The notes under the pieces are model-generated. The model was given only the letters and a program-made list of their open reading frames with translations, was not told where the DNA came from and made no database searches. Shown piece by piece: positions 1 to 6,167 of a DNA stretch of 10,456 bases (positions are counted from its first letter, which is position 1; each line of letters begins with the position of its first letter). The stretch is taken from assembly GCA_902767195.1 (NCBI GenBank), contig CACXGS010000015.1, positions 1-10,456 of the forward strand. Direction: 5' to 3'. Made by a program: the position numbers and the translations under genes. Source of the DNA: an uncultured Lachnospiraceae bacterium. GTDB lineage: Bacteria; Bacillota_A; Clostridia; Lachnospirales; Lachnospiraceae.

Positions 1-785
1 ATGTTCTTCATACGGCCTTCAATCTTCAGAGAATCCACACCGGCCTGCACCAGGTCCGGAAGGTGCGGCAGAGCACACAGATCCTTCAAACTAAGCAAAT
101 AGTTCTTGTTATTTGTATCAATAACATGCTTATATTCATCACAAAGAGTCCAGGGAAGACGACAAGGCTGGGCACAACGTCCCCGGTTGCCGCTTCTTCC
201 GCCGAAGGTGCTGCTCATCAGGCACTGGCCGGAATAGCAGTAACAAAGAGCCCCGTGAACGAAGACTTCCACGTCGACTCCTTCCTTCTTGATTGCCCGG
301 ATCTCATCTAAGGAAAGCTCCCTGGCCGGTACTACTCTGCACATACCCATGCGCCTGGCAGCCCGGGTTCCATACACATCCGTGATGGTCATCTGGGTGC
401 TTCCGTGAATCTCCATGCCCGGGAAATGAGACCCTATAAAAGAGGCCACTCCCAGATCCTGAACAATGACCCCGTCCAATCCTGCCTCGTAAAAGGGCAG
501 CAGGAAGGAATAAAGCTCCCCTTCAAGCTCCTTTTCCTTCATCAGAGTGTTGACAGTCATGTAGATTTTACGGCCATAAAAATGAGCATAGTGCAGAGAC
601 TCCACCACATCCTGTGTGGAGAAATTATCTGCATATGCCCTCGCCCCAAATCGGTGTCCTCCGATGTAAACTGCATCTGCCCCGGCGTTAATGGCCGCTT
701 TCAGATGAGAGAAAGAACCTGCCGGAGCTAACAGTTCCGGCAGTCTTATGGATCGGCTTTTGCGATCCGGTCTATCGTAATTCAT
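1..785 (-). CDS. Peptidase U32 family protein, N-terminal 261 residues (runs off left edge)
   Basis: Reading leftward from an ATG at 785-783, the frame stays open to the window edge. It begins MNYDRPDRKSRSIRLPELLA and continues with PAGS, GADAVYIGG and NFS, the usual opening of U32 proteins. The family signature is present as EVFVHGALCYCYSGQCLMSS (about residues 173-192), followed by the cysteine-rich GNRGRCAQPC and, near the edge, SLKDLC and GVDSLKIEGRMK. Conserved cysteines are near 181, 183, 188, 204 and 208. Family knowledge: U32 proteins were named collagenase-like peptidases, but characterised members such as RlhA and TrhP act in rRNA or tRNA hydroxylation, so an RNA-modification role is at least as likely as proteolysis. 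The start overlaps the end of zapA by 14 nt, and a GGAG at 793-796 inside zapA sits 7 nt upstream, indicating translational coupling. The missing C-terminal half prevents subgroup assignment. Confidence 0.93.
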   Translation of the reverse strand, partial: MNYDRPDRKSRSIRLPELLAPAGSFSHLKAAINAGADAVYIGGHRFGARAYADNFSTQDVVESLHYAHFYGRKIYMTVNTLMKEKELEGELYSFLLPFYEAGLDGVIVQDLGVASFIGSHFPGMEIHGSTQMTITDVYGTRAARRMGMCRVVPARELSLDEIRAIKKEGVDVEVFVHGALCYCYSGQCLMSSTFGGRSGNRGRCAQPCRLPWTLCDEYKHVIDTNNKNYLLSLKDLCALPHLPDLVQAGVDSLKIEGRMKN

Positions 786-1170
786 TCCTGGTCTCCAGTT
801 CTATGATCCTCTTCTGAAGCTCATTCACCTTGGTCTTGTACTCAATCACCAGCTTGTTGGCGGTCTCCAGACGCATGTCCTTATCCACCAGCTCCTGTTT
901 TAACCGATCCAGCTCCCTGGCGTTATCCAGGTTCTCCTGATTGTAAACAGTCATCTCCTCCTGGCTCTGGAAGAGTTCTTCGGTGATATTGATCGCCAAC
1001 AGGATATCTTTATACTCCTGCGGAAGCTTATTGTAATTCGCGGAAAGCTTCAACTCGCGGATCTTGGTATCCACGTAGTTGGCGATCCTCTGCATATGAT
1101 CCGGAGAAGCTCCGGCGATGCGGTACATTTTCCCGTCAATAACTACTGAAACATTATTATTTGCTGCCAT
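772..1170 (-). CDS. zapA: Cell division protein ZapA, long coiled-coil form
   Basis: The product is 132 aa. Residues 1-67 form the ZapA head (VSVVIDGKMYRIAG, then a helix with MQRIANYVDTKI, then LLAINITEELF). Residues about 68-132 are a charged heptad-like helix rich in E, K, L and N, expected to be a coiled coil. ZapA dimers and tetramers bundle FtsZ filaments at the division ring in the cytoplasm. The protein is longer than the roughly 85-residue Bacillus form because of the helix. The ATG at 1170 is preceded by a GGGGG stretch about 7 nt upstream. It lies 41 nt downstream of ruvB and overlaps the U32 gene, so it is probably cotranscribed with both. The family call is firm; what the long helix does here is not known from sequence. 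Confidence 0.9.
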   Translation of the reverse strand: MAANNNVSVVIDGKMYRIAGASPDHMQRIANYVDTKIRELKLSANYNKLPQEYKDILLAINITEELFQSQEEMTVYNQENLDNARELDRLKQELVDKDMRLETANKLVIEYKTKVNELQKRIIELETRNELR

Positions 1171-1211
1171 CTTTTATCCCCCTGTATACTGTTCTTTCCC
1201 GGTATATATCT

Positions 1212-2216
1212 TTATGCCAGATCTTCCGGAACCGGAAGACCCAGGTGATGAAATGCTCTTTCTGTAAGAACTCTTCCTCTCGGCGTCCTCTTAATAAGCC
1301 CTCTCTGGATCAGGAAGGGCTCATAAACATCCTCGATGGTCCCGGCATCTTCCCCGATCGCTGCTGCCAGGGTATCCAGACCCACGGGCCGTCCTGAAAA
1401 ACGTTCTGCCATGGTCCGAAGAATGGTCCGGTCTGTCCGGTCCAGGCCAAGACTGTCTACTTCCAGCAGGTCAAGAGCTGTGGTTGCCACATCTGCCGTG
1501 ATCACTCCGTTGTACTGAACCTGGGCAAAATCCCTCACCCGCCGGAGCAGCCGGTTAGCCAGTCTCGGTGTTCCCCGGCTCCTCTTGCCCAGTTCTCTGG
1601 CTCCGGAGTCATCGATGGGCACTTCCAAAAGCTCGGCGGACCGCTTAACAATGGTGGTCAGCTCTTTGTCCGTATAGAAATCCAGCCGGTGCACCACACC
1701 GAAACGGTCTCTTAGGGGAGCCGTCAGCATGCCGGCTCTGGTCGTCGCTCCCACCAGGGTAAAATGCGGCAGATCCAGCCGGATAGACCTGGCAGAAGCC
1801 CCTTTGCCGATCATGATGTCGATGGCAAAGTCCTCCATGGCCGGGTAAAGCACCTCCTCCACCTGGCGGTTAAGGCGGTGGATCTCATCGATAAAGAGAA
1901 CGTCTCCATCGTTGAGACCATTCAGAACTGCGGCAATCTCCCCCGGCTTCTCGATGGCCGGGCCGGACGTAATCTGCAGCTTGCCTTCCATCTCGTTGGC
2001 TATGATGCCGGCCAGGGTAGTCTTACCCAGACCCGGCGGTCCGTAAAGAAGGACATGGTCTAAAGATTCCTTTCTCTGCCTTGCCGCCTCGATGAAGACC
2101 TGCAGGTTCCTTTTTACTTTTTCCTGTCCGATATATTCATGCAGGGTCTGGGGACGGAGACTTCCCTCCAGGGAGACGTCTTCCTCCATCAGATCCGCAG
2201 TGATCATTCTGTCCAT
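1212..2216 (-). CDS. ruvB: Holliday junction branch migration ATPase RuvB
   Basis: The product is 334 aa, the normal full length. It is the hexameric AAA+ motor that, loaded by RuvA, drives branch migration of Holliday junctions during recombinational repair. Visible motifs are Walker [10 protein letters not shown] (residues 59-67), Walker B LFIDEIH (107-113), sensor 1 GATTRAG (156-162), the arginine-finger region RDRFG (169-173), and a C-terminal winged helix with [12 protein letters not shown] and the ending typical of RuvB ([17 protein letters not shown]). It starts 25 nt after ruvA ends. The ATG at 2216 has only a weak AAAGG about 9 nt upstream; a second in-frame ATG three codons later (MITADL) is possible but less typical. 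No ruvC lies in this window. Confidence 0.98.
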   Translation of the reverse strand: MDRMITADLMEEDVSLEGSLRPQTLHEYIGQEKVKRNLQVFIEAARQRKESLDHVLLYGPPGLGKTTLAGIIANEMEGKLQITSGPAIEKPGEIAAVLNGLNDGDVLFIDEIHRLNRQVEEVLYPAMEDFAIDIMIGKGASARSIRLDLPHFTLVGATTRAGMLTAPLRDRFGVVHRLDFYTDKELTTIVKRSAELLEVPIDDSGARELGKRSRGTPRLANRLLRRVRDFAQVQYNGVITADVATTALDLLEVDSLGLDRTDRTILRTMAERFSGRPVGLDTLAAAIGEDAGTIEDVYEPFLIQRGLIKRTPRGRVLTERAFHHLGLPVPEDLA

Positions 2217-2241
2217 AGGTTTATACCTTTATATCATTCCA

Positions 2242-2862
2242 TCAGAACATCTTCTTCAATGCTTCTTTCAGCAGCTGCTCTACATCCATATTCTCTCCGC
2301 CGGGTACATCATGAACTGCCTTAAAGGCTTCCGAGGAGGAATAACCCAGCGAAATCAGAGCTTCCACAGCATCGGAAAGAGCGCTCTGATCAGTGCCGGA
2401 GCCGGCTGGCCGGATACCACCGCTGCCTTCCTGCTGATCGGATCCCATCTGGCTGATCTCCTCAATATCCAGCTTATCCTTCAGCTCCATGATCATCCTC
2501 TTGGCTCCCTTTGGCCCAATCCCCGGAGTTCTGGTAACGCTCCTGGTATCATCGCTGAATACAGCATAATACAGCTCTTCCACACTCAGTGTGGAAAGGA
2601 CTGCCAAAGCAACTTTGGGTCCGATCCCGCTAATGGACAGAAGAATCTGAAAGGTCTCCAGCTCCTTCCTGGTGGAGAAGCCGTAGAGATGAATGGCATC
2701 CTCCCTCACATAGAGATAGGTGTGAAGAATGGTCATCTCTCCAATGGCCGTCTCATTTAAAACGTGCTGGGGAACCCGGATCCGGTAACCGATCCCCTGG
2801 TTCTCCACCACGATCATATCATTGTCTATATATTCTGTTCTTCCTTTGATAAATGCTAACAA
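2242..2862 (-). CDS. ruvA: Holliday junction DNA-binding protein RuvA (TTG start)
   Basis: The product is 206 aa, full length. RuvA tetramers hold the four-way junction open and recruit RuvB. Domain I is the N-terminal OB fold (MLAFIKGRTEYI through about residue 63). Domain II carries two helix-hairpin-helix motifs, ISGIGPKVALAVLS (77-90) and TPGIGPKGAKRMIMEL (112-127). A flexible Gln/Gly/Ser-rich linker (about 138-160) leads to domain III (DAVEALISLGYSSSEAF... LLKEALKKMF), which contacts RuvB. The initiator is TTG: family members begin Met-x-x-(Y/F)-I-x-G and no ATG is available there, while a GGAG lies 6 nt upstream. It is the first gene of the operon. Confidence 0.97.
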   Translation of the reverse strand: MLAFIKGRTEYIDNDMIVVENQGIGYRIRVPQHVLNETAIGEMTILHTYLYVREDAIHLYGFSTRKELETFQILLSISGIGPKVALAVLSTLSVEELYYAVFSDDTRSVTRTPGIGPKGAKRMIMELKDKLDIEEISQMGSDQQEGSGGIRPAGSGTDQSALSDAVEALISLGYSSSEAFKAVHDVPGGENMDVEQLLKEALKKMF

Positions 2863-2868
2863 AGAACT

Positions 2869-2872
2869 CTCC
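2869..2872 (-). promoter_or_regulatory. Ribosome binding site fixing the TTG start of ruvA
   Basis: On the minus strand GGAG is separated by 6 nt from the TTG at 2862-2860. This spacing, with the conserved protein start, supports TTG rather than a later codon. Confidence 0.75.
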
Positions 2873-2928
2873 TGTCTAAGGGCCGCTCATGCCCTCCGGG
2901 CCGCCAAGGCGAACAAACATTCTGTATC

Positions 2929-2957
2929 ATGATAACATACTTTACCCGGAAAGGCAA
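2929..2957 (-). promoter_or_regulatory. Probable sigma-A promoter of the ruvA-ruvB-zapA-U32 operon
   Basis: Minus strand: TTGCCT (2957-2952), 17-bp spacer, TATCAT (2934-2929), with TG one base upstream of the -10, giving an extended -10 (TGTTATCAT). Transcription would begin near 2922 and leave a leader of about 60 nt before ruvA. I see no clear LexA (SOS) box of the Bacillus GAAC-N4-GTTC type around it, so no SOS control is claimed. Confidence 0.6.
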
Positions 2958-3036
2958 CCAAAGGTCAATCTTTGTTTCATTGTAATCGTTTATAGTAGAT
3001 TTTGCAAGGGCGGAATACAAATGGAAAATTCTGGGA

Positions 3037-3060
3037 TTTCTATTCTTGAGTTTCTATTCT
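3037..3060 (+). repeat. Direct repeat TTTCTATTCT x2 just upstream of a promoter
   Basis: Two identical 10-mers lie at 3037-3046 and 3051-3060, start-to-start distance 14 bp, ending 9 bp before the -35 box of the next promoter. The rest of the 278-bp intergenic region (2863-3140) holds the two divergent promoters and no convincing gene. The repeat could be an activator or repressor site, or an AT-rich UP-like element; nothing further can be said. Confidence 0.6.
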
Positions 3061-3069
3061 GGGGCTTCA

Positions 3070-3098
3070 TTGAAAGAACAGGACTCCGGTGTTATAAT
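3070..3098 (+). promoter_or_regulatory. Strong sigma-A promoter for the YprB-like gene
   Basis: TTGAAA (3070-3075), 17-bp spacer, TATAAT (3093-3098): near consensus with optimal spacing. Transcription would begin near 3105, giving a leader of about 36 nt before the ATG at 3141. Confidence 0.8.
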
Positions 3099-3140
3099 AC
3101 ATCTGACTTCTAACACATTTTTTTACAGAAAGAGAAATAT

Positions 3141-4265
3141 ATGCAGACCTATACTTCTTCCTGTCCTGACCCCGGAAGGGAATCCGGGGAGGATACTCTC
3201 TATCTTGATATCGAAACCACAGGCCTTGACCGCAAGAGGACCATTCTCTACCTGATCGGATGCTGCTATGTCCGGGAAGGTACCCGGTACCATATCCAGT
3301 GGTTTAATAACGATGCCGTCAGTGAGGAGGCCATGCTTTATGAGCTCCGGGACCTCCTGGGGCAAAGGGCATGGAAGATCGTGACCTTCAACGGGGACAG
3401 CTTTGATCTGCCCTATCTTCGTGATCATTTTCTGATGAATGAATGCGACTGTGACCTGTCCTCCTATCCTTCCGTGGATTATTTTCGGATACTCCGTCCC
3501 TTTAGCCCTCTGTTCGGACTGGAGCACAGCCGGCAGAAGGACTGGGAACAATTTCTCGGAATCCACCGGGAAGACCGCTATAGCGGCCGTCAGCTGATCC
3601 GGGTTTACAAGGAGTATCTTCAGACTCATTCTGAAGACGCTCTCCGCCTGCTCCTTCTGCATAACCTGGAGGATGTCCGGGGATTACAGACTCTTAAGCC
3701 CCTGATGGCCTACCCGGCTCTCTGGAAAGGGGACTTTCACCTGGAAGAAGTCTGTCTGGATAAGCTTAATGGGGAAGAGGCCGCTGTTTTTCGCTGCCGC
3801 CTTTTGTCTCCTGTTCCGGTCCCGGTAGCTGTCAAAACAAAAGAATCATCCCTGATCGCGGAAGGAAGGAGCTTTACCCTGACCCTTCCCCTGATCCGGG
3901 ATGATCTGAAATACTATTATTCGAATTATAAAGACTACTTCTATCTTCCTCTGGAAGACCGGGCGATCCACAAGAGCGTGGGCGCCTATGTTGACCGTGC
4001 CCACCGGGTCAAGGCCAAACCCTCCACCTGCTACATACGCAAAGAAGGGGCTTACCTTCCTGCCCCGCTGCCCCGGAGGAAATACGGCTTTCCCATCAGC
4101 GATCTGCCTGATCTTTCCACCAGTCACCACGTTTTCCGGAAGGAATACACGGACAGGAGATGGTATATTGCCTGGGAAGATTTCTCCGCAGAGGATGGGC
4201 AGTGGATAAAGGACTATCTTATCGGGATGATTAATGAGATATCTGTGGAATGTCTCAAAGAATGA
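3141..4265 (+). CDS. YprB-like RNase H-fold 3'-5' exonuclease with an uncharacterised C-terminal region
   Basis: The product is 374 aa and has no signal peptide, so it is cytoplasmic. Residues 18-190 match the YprB/RNase H-like (DEDD-type) exonuclease family: LYLDIETTGLD with D23 and E25; VTFNGDSFDLPYL (81-93) with N84 and D89; SVDYFRILRP with D113; and HNLEDVRGL with N175 and D178 as the last acidic residue. All expected metal ligands are present, so it is probably active on RNA or DNA; the real substrate is unknown. Residues 191-374 contain a beta-rich segment and a block with DYFYLPLEDRAIHKSVGAYV and KAKPSTCYIRK that I cannot assign to a named domain. The TPR tail of the Bacillus protein is absent. 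The ATG has only a weak purine-rich site (AGAAAGAG). It converges on the next gene with 12 bp between stop codons. Residues 47-50 (GTRY) are encoded by the dispersed GGTACCCGGTACC repeat. Confidence 0.85.
   Translation: MQTYTSSCPDPGRESGEDTLYLDIETTGLDRKRTILYLIGCCYVREGTRYHIQWFNNDAVSEEAMLYELRDLLGQRAWKIVTFNGDSFDLPYLRDHFLMNECDCDLSSYPSVDYFRILRPFSPLFGLEHSRQKDWEQFLGIHREDRYSGRQLIRVYKEYLQTHSEDALRLLLLHNLEDVRGLQTLKPLMAYPALWKGDFHLEEVCLDKLNGEEAAVFRCRLLSPVPVPVAVKTKESSLIAEGRSFTLTLPLIRDDLKYYYSNYKDYFYLPLEDRAIHKSVGAYVDRAHRVKAKPSTCYIRKEGAYLPAPLPRRKYGFPISDLPDLSTSHHVFRKEYTDRRWYIAWEDFSAEDGQWIKDYLIGMINEISVECLKE
3279..3291 (+). repeat. Dispersed near-palindrome GGTACCCGGTACC, copy 1
   Basis: Perfect 13-mer inside the YprB-like gene, encoding Gly-Thr-Arg-Tyr. 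It consists of two GGTACC palindromes joined by a central C. Confidence 0.7.
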
Positions 4266-4277
4266 TCCGCCTTGCGA

Positions 4278-5984
4278 TCAGTATTTGATCCTTATGATCA
4301 CGGTAAGATAGTCATTGGCGTTTTCATAATATTTATATCTTCTGGGTACCACATTTCCACTTCCATCAAACATCTTTTTGAAATCACCGCTGCCGCCGGA
4401 ATACCATTTGGCATTTCCCGCCGATGTATTCCCGGCATATACGGCAGTGTGGGGCGCTCTTCCCTCGATATAGAACCCGCAGATATCCCCCTTCTTTAAT
4501 ACGCCTGCCTTTAAAAGCTCTTTCATGGACTTGTTTTTGCCCTTTTTGTTTTTTTTTTCCAGGCTCTTTGTCTTGATAATCGTGTACCGTTCCGGGTGAT
4601 TCTTCATATAAGTAAAGCCGGAGGCATGTCCGCCGTCAATACTGCACCAGAAAGTTTTTCCCTCCGGCAGAATCCCCATCTGCTGTAAGGTCCAGGATAC
4701 GTAAACGGCACAATTAAACTTCTTGTTGGAGGATAAGGCGCTTGCATAAGAACCCTTTACACTGCTGTTGCCATAGGAGAAACCCTTTGTCTTAAGCTTC
4801 TTTGCCATATCCTTTAAGGATGCGATATAACCGGACAATGTCGGCCTGATGGTAAAGCCTGCCTGCAATTCTCCGACATAAGATCCTGTTCCTGTGACTG
4901 TCACAGATGCCTTCCCGGGAAGAACATTGTTGCTGTAAGTTACTTTATAATCAATCCCCTCTGTCAGTGTCGGGACCGTAACTACAGGACACATGGGATT
5001 GCCTGTGTAAGTGAAGTCCGGGATACTGTCGATCCTGTGACCGGCAATCAATTTCTCCCCGGCAATCACTGTTACCGGGATGTTCTTTACGATCTTGTAA
5101 TTGTCCGTATCTTTAGGGGTATAAGTTGCATAGTAGGTCTGAACAGGATCCTGGGTGATCGTGCCGGATGATTCCCATGTGAATCTCTTCGGAAGCTCTA
5201 TGCTTTCAATATCCTGCCCGAATATGGCATAAAAACAGCTTGGAAGGCTGTAAGCCGGCTTTGCTTTTGTCACTGTGACCGGAACGGAAATGCCGGTAAT
5301 TGTCTTGAATTTCATTGTATCGGCCGGTGTGAACTTAGCCTTGAAGAAATTGGTTCCGACATTCCCTACTGTTCCCGAATTCTCCCATGTAAATCCGGAA
5401 GGAAGCTTGACAGAAGACAGAGATTTCCCGTATTTTGATTTGAGCCCCTCCGGTGTTTTATAAACCGGAATCCTGTATTTTGTGTAAACAAAGAGGTTGT
5501 CGGCCTTTTTCTTCAAAAGCTTATTCAGCCTGGCCTTGCTTATTTTCTTTTTCACCGCATAAACATGCAGGTTCGTTGTTTTTGTGAAGGTAAACTTCAT
5601 TGTTTTTCCGGAGGTCAATACTCTTGATTTTGCATATTTCTTTCCGGTAGTATAGTAAACCTTGTAGCCCTTCGCCGCGGTTAAGGTTACCGTTTTCTTA
5701 TTGGTAAAGGAACAGGTCCTTGTGATGGAATAGCCGGTTTGTTTCCTGACAGCAAAACTGAGAGTCTTTCCACCGCCCTTCACTTTAGCCTTTCCCTTTG
5801 CGGCGGCAAAACATATTCCCGAAGGATACACCCGGATCACCGATGATTTGGTGGAATGATATTGGGCTGTGCCACGAATCTTATAGGCTGCCCCCTTTTC
5901 TAATGGTATTACTTTGGCAGATGCTCTTACCGGGATCAGTAGTGCGATGATTGCAAGTAGAATAATCCTGAACTTTCTCTCCAC
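4278..5984 (-). CDS. Secreted multidomain protein: beta-hexosaminidase-C-like and Ig-like domains plus NlpC/P60-like cysteine peptidase
   Basis: The product is 568 aa, starting at GTG. A signal peptide (residues 1-23, KFRIILLAIIALLIP, cleavage after ASA) indicates export. Residues 96-145 (TVTLTAAKGYKVYYTTGKK... LHVYAVKKK) resemble the chitobiase/beta-hexosaminidase C-terminal-like domain. Two Ig-like repeats follow at about 177-240 and 245-308, sharing LP-x-x-FTWE-x-SGT and a (F/Y)TP-x-DT motif, then a third unit at 320-380 (FTYTGNPMCPV... YSNNVLPGKASVTVTGTGSY). The C-terminal domain (about 385-568) looks like an NlpC/P60 or related peptidase, with C425 in NCAVYVSW as candidate nucleophile, GDICGFYI, and H512 in PHTAVYAG. 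A cell-wall hydrolase role is inferred. It is very lysine-rich, has no LPXTG signal, and carries a 10-A tract in the catalytic domain. The repeats might bind wall polymers. Confidence 0.75.
   Translation of the reverse strand: MERKFRIILLAIIALLIPVRASAKVIPLEKGAAYKIRGTAQYHSTKSSVIRVYPSGICFAAAKGKAKVKGGGKTLSFAVRKQTGYSITRTCSFTNKKTVTLTAAKGYKVYYTTGKKYAKSRVLTSGKTMKFTFTKTTNLHVYAVKKKISKARLNKLLKKKADNLFVYTKYRIPVYKTPEGLKSKYGKSLSSVKLPSGFTWENSGTVGNVGTNFFKAKFTPADTMKFKTITGISVPVTVTKAKPAYSLPSCFYAIFGQDIESIELPKRFTWESSGTITQDPVQTYYATYTPKDTDNYKIVKNIPVTVIAGEKLIAGHRIDSIPDFTYTGNPMCPVVTVPTLTEGIDYKVTYSNNVLPGKASVTVTGTGSYVGELQAGFTIRPTLSGYIASLKDMAKKLKTKGFSYGNSSVKGSYASALSSNKKFNCAVYVSWTLQQMGILPEGKTFWCSIDGGHASGFTYMKNHPERYTIIKTKSLEKKNKKGKNKSMKELLKAGVLKKGDICGFYIEGRAPHTAVYAGNTSAGNAKWYSGGSGDFKKMFDGSGNVVPRRYKYYENANDYLTVIIRIKY
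4549..4558 (-). repeat. Homopolymer of 10 A (coding strand) inside the peptidase domain
   Basis: On the coding (minus) strand the codons for residues E476-N479 are GAA AAA AAA AAC, giving ten consecutive A. The stretch lies between the candidate catalytic C425 and H512, so any one-base slip would remove the C-terminal part of the active site. The frame is intact in this sequence. Confidence 0.95.
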
Positions 5985-5991
5985 GTCTTCT

Positions 5992-5997
5992 CTCCTT
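5992..5997 (-). promoter_or_regulatory. Ribosome binding site supporting the GTG start
   Basis: AAGGAG on the minus strand is separated by 7 nt from the GTG at 5984-5982. No ATG in this frame precedes the signal peptide, so GTG is the likely initiator. Confidence 0.75.
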
Positions 5998-6014
5998 TCC
6001 GGTCTTTTATAATC

Positions 6015-6043
6015 ATTGTAACGGATTATTATTTATGAATCAA
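6015..6043 (-). promoter_or_regulatory. Promoter of the NlpC/P60-like gene
   Basis: Minus strand: TTGATT (6043-6038), 17-bp spacer, TACAAT (6020-6015). Transcription would begin near 6008, giving a short leader of about 24 nt that carries the AAGGAG site. The -10 hexamer is the same as that of the divergent promoter on the other side. Confidence 0.6.
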
Positions 6044-6044
6044 A

Positions 6045-6055
6045 CGAAAATTTCG
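6045..6055. promoter_or_regulatory. Palindrome CGAAAATTTCG between divergent promoters, possible operator
   Basis: CGAAA and TTTCG arms surround a central A, immediately upstream of the minus-strand -35 and about 26 bp upstream of the plus-strand -35. The position suits a regulator acting on both genes. The match is short and AT-rich, so chance is possible. Confidence 0.35.
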
Positions 6056-6081
6056 CTTTTTCTCCATAGCAATAGCCGGAA

Positions 6082-6110
6082 TTGACGAGTCTCTGAATTA
6101 AGGTTACAAT
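6082..6110 (+). promoter_or_regulatory. Promoter of the C39-like gene
   Basis: TTGACG (6082-6087), 17-bp spacer, TACAAT (6105-6110): close to sigma-A consensus. Transcription would begin near 6117, giving a leader of about 50 nt that ends in an AAGGAG ribosome site at about 6153-6158. Confidence 0.7.
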
Positions 6111-6167
6111 CTTTTATAGAATGATTTCGACACTTCCCTATTTTAATGATGATAAGGAGATTCCGTC

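Noticed and set aside
405..731. Plus-strand ORF of 108 codons opposite the U32 gene
   Set aside because: The minus strand encodes an unmistakable U32 protein over the same bases.
2242..2760. Long plus-strand ORFs opposite ruvA and ruvB
   Set aside because: They are antisense shadows of strongly recognised genes with no domain of their own.
2881..2925. GC-rich leader of ruvA as a riboswitch or structured regulator
   Set aside because: The GGCCGC copies are direct rather than inverted repeats, and no known riboswitch core is visible.
3021..3113. A 30-codon ORF (MENSGISILEFLFWGF...) in the intergenic region
   Set aside because: It overlaps the near-consensus promoter of the YprB-like gene and lacks a convincing ribosome site.
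4263..4300. Overlapping TGATC/GATCA inverted repeats at the convergent gene junction, as a bidirectional terminator
   Set aside because: Stems are 5 bp with no T tract on either side, and the sequence is coding in the minus-strand gene.
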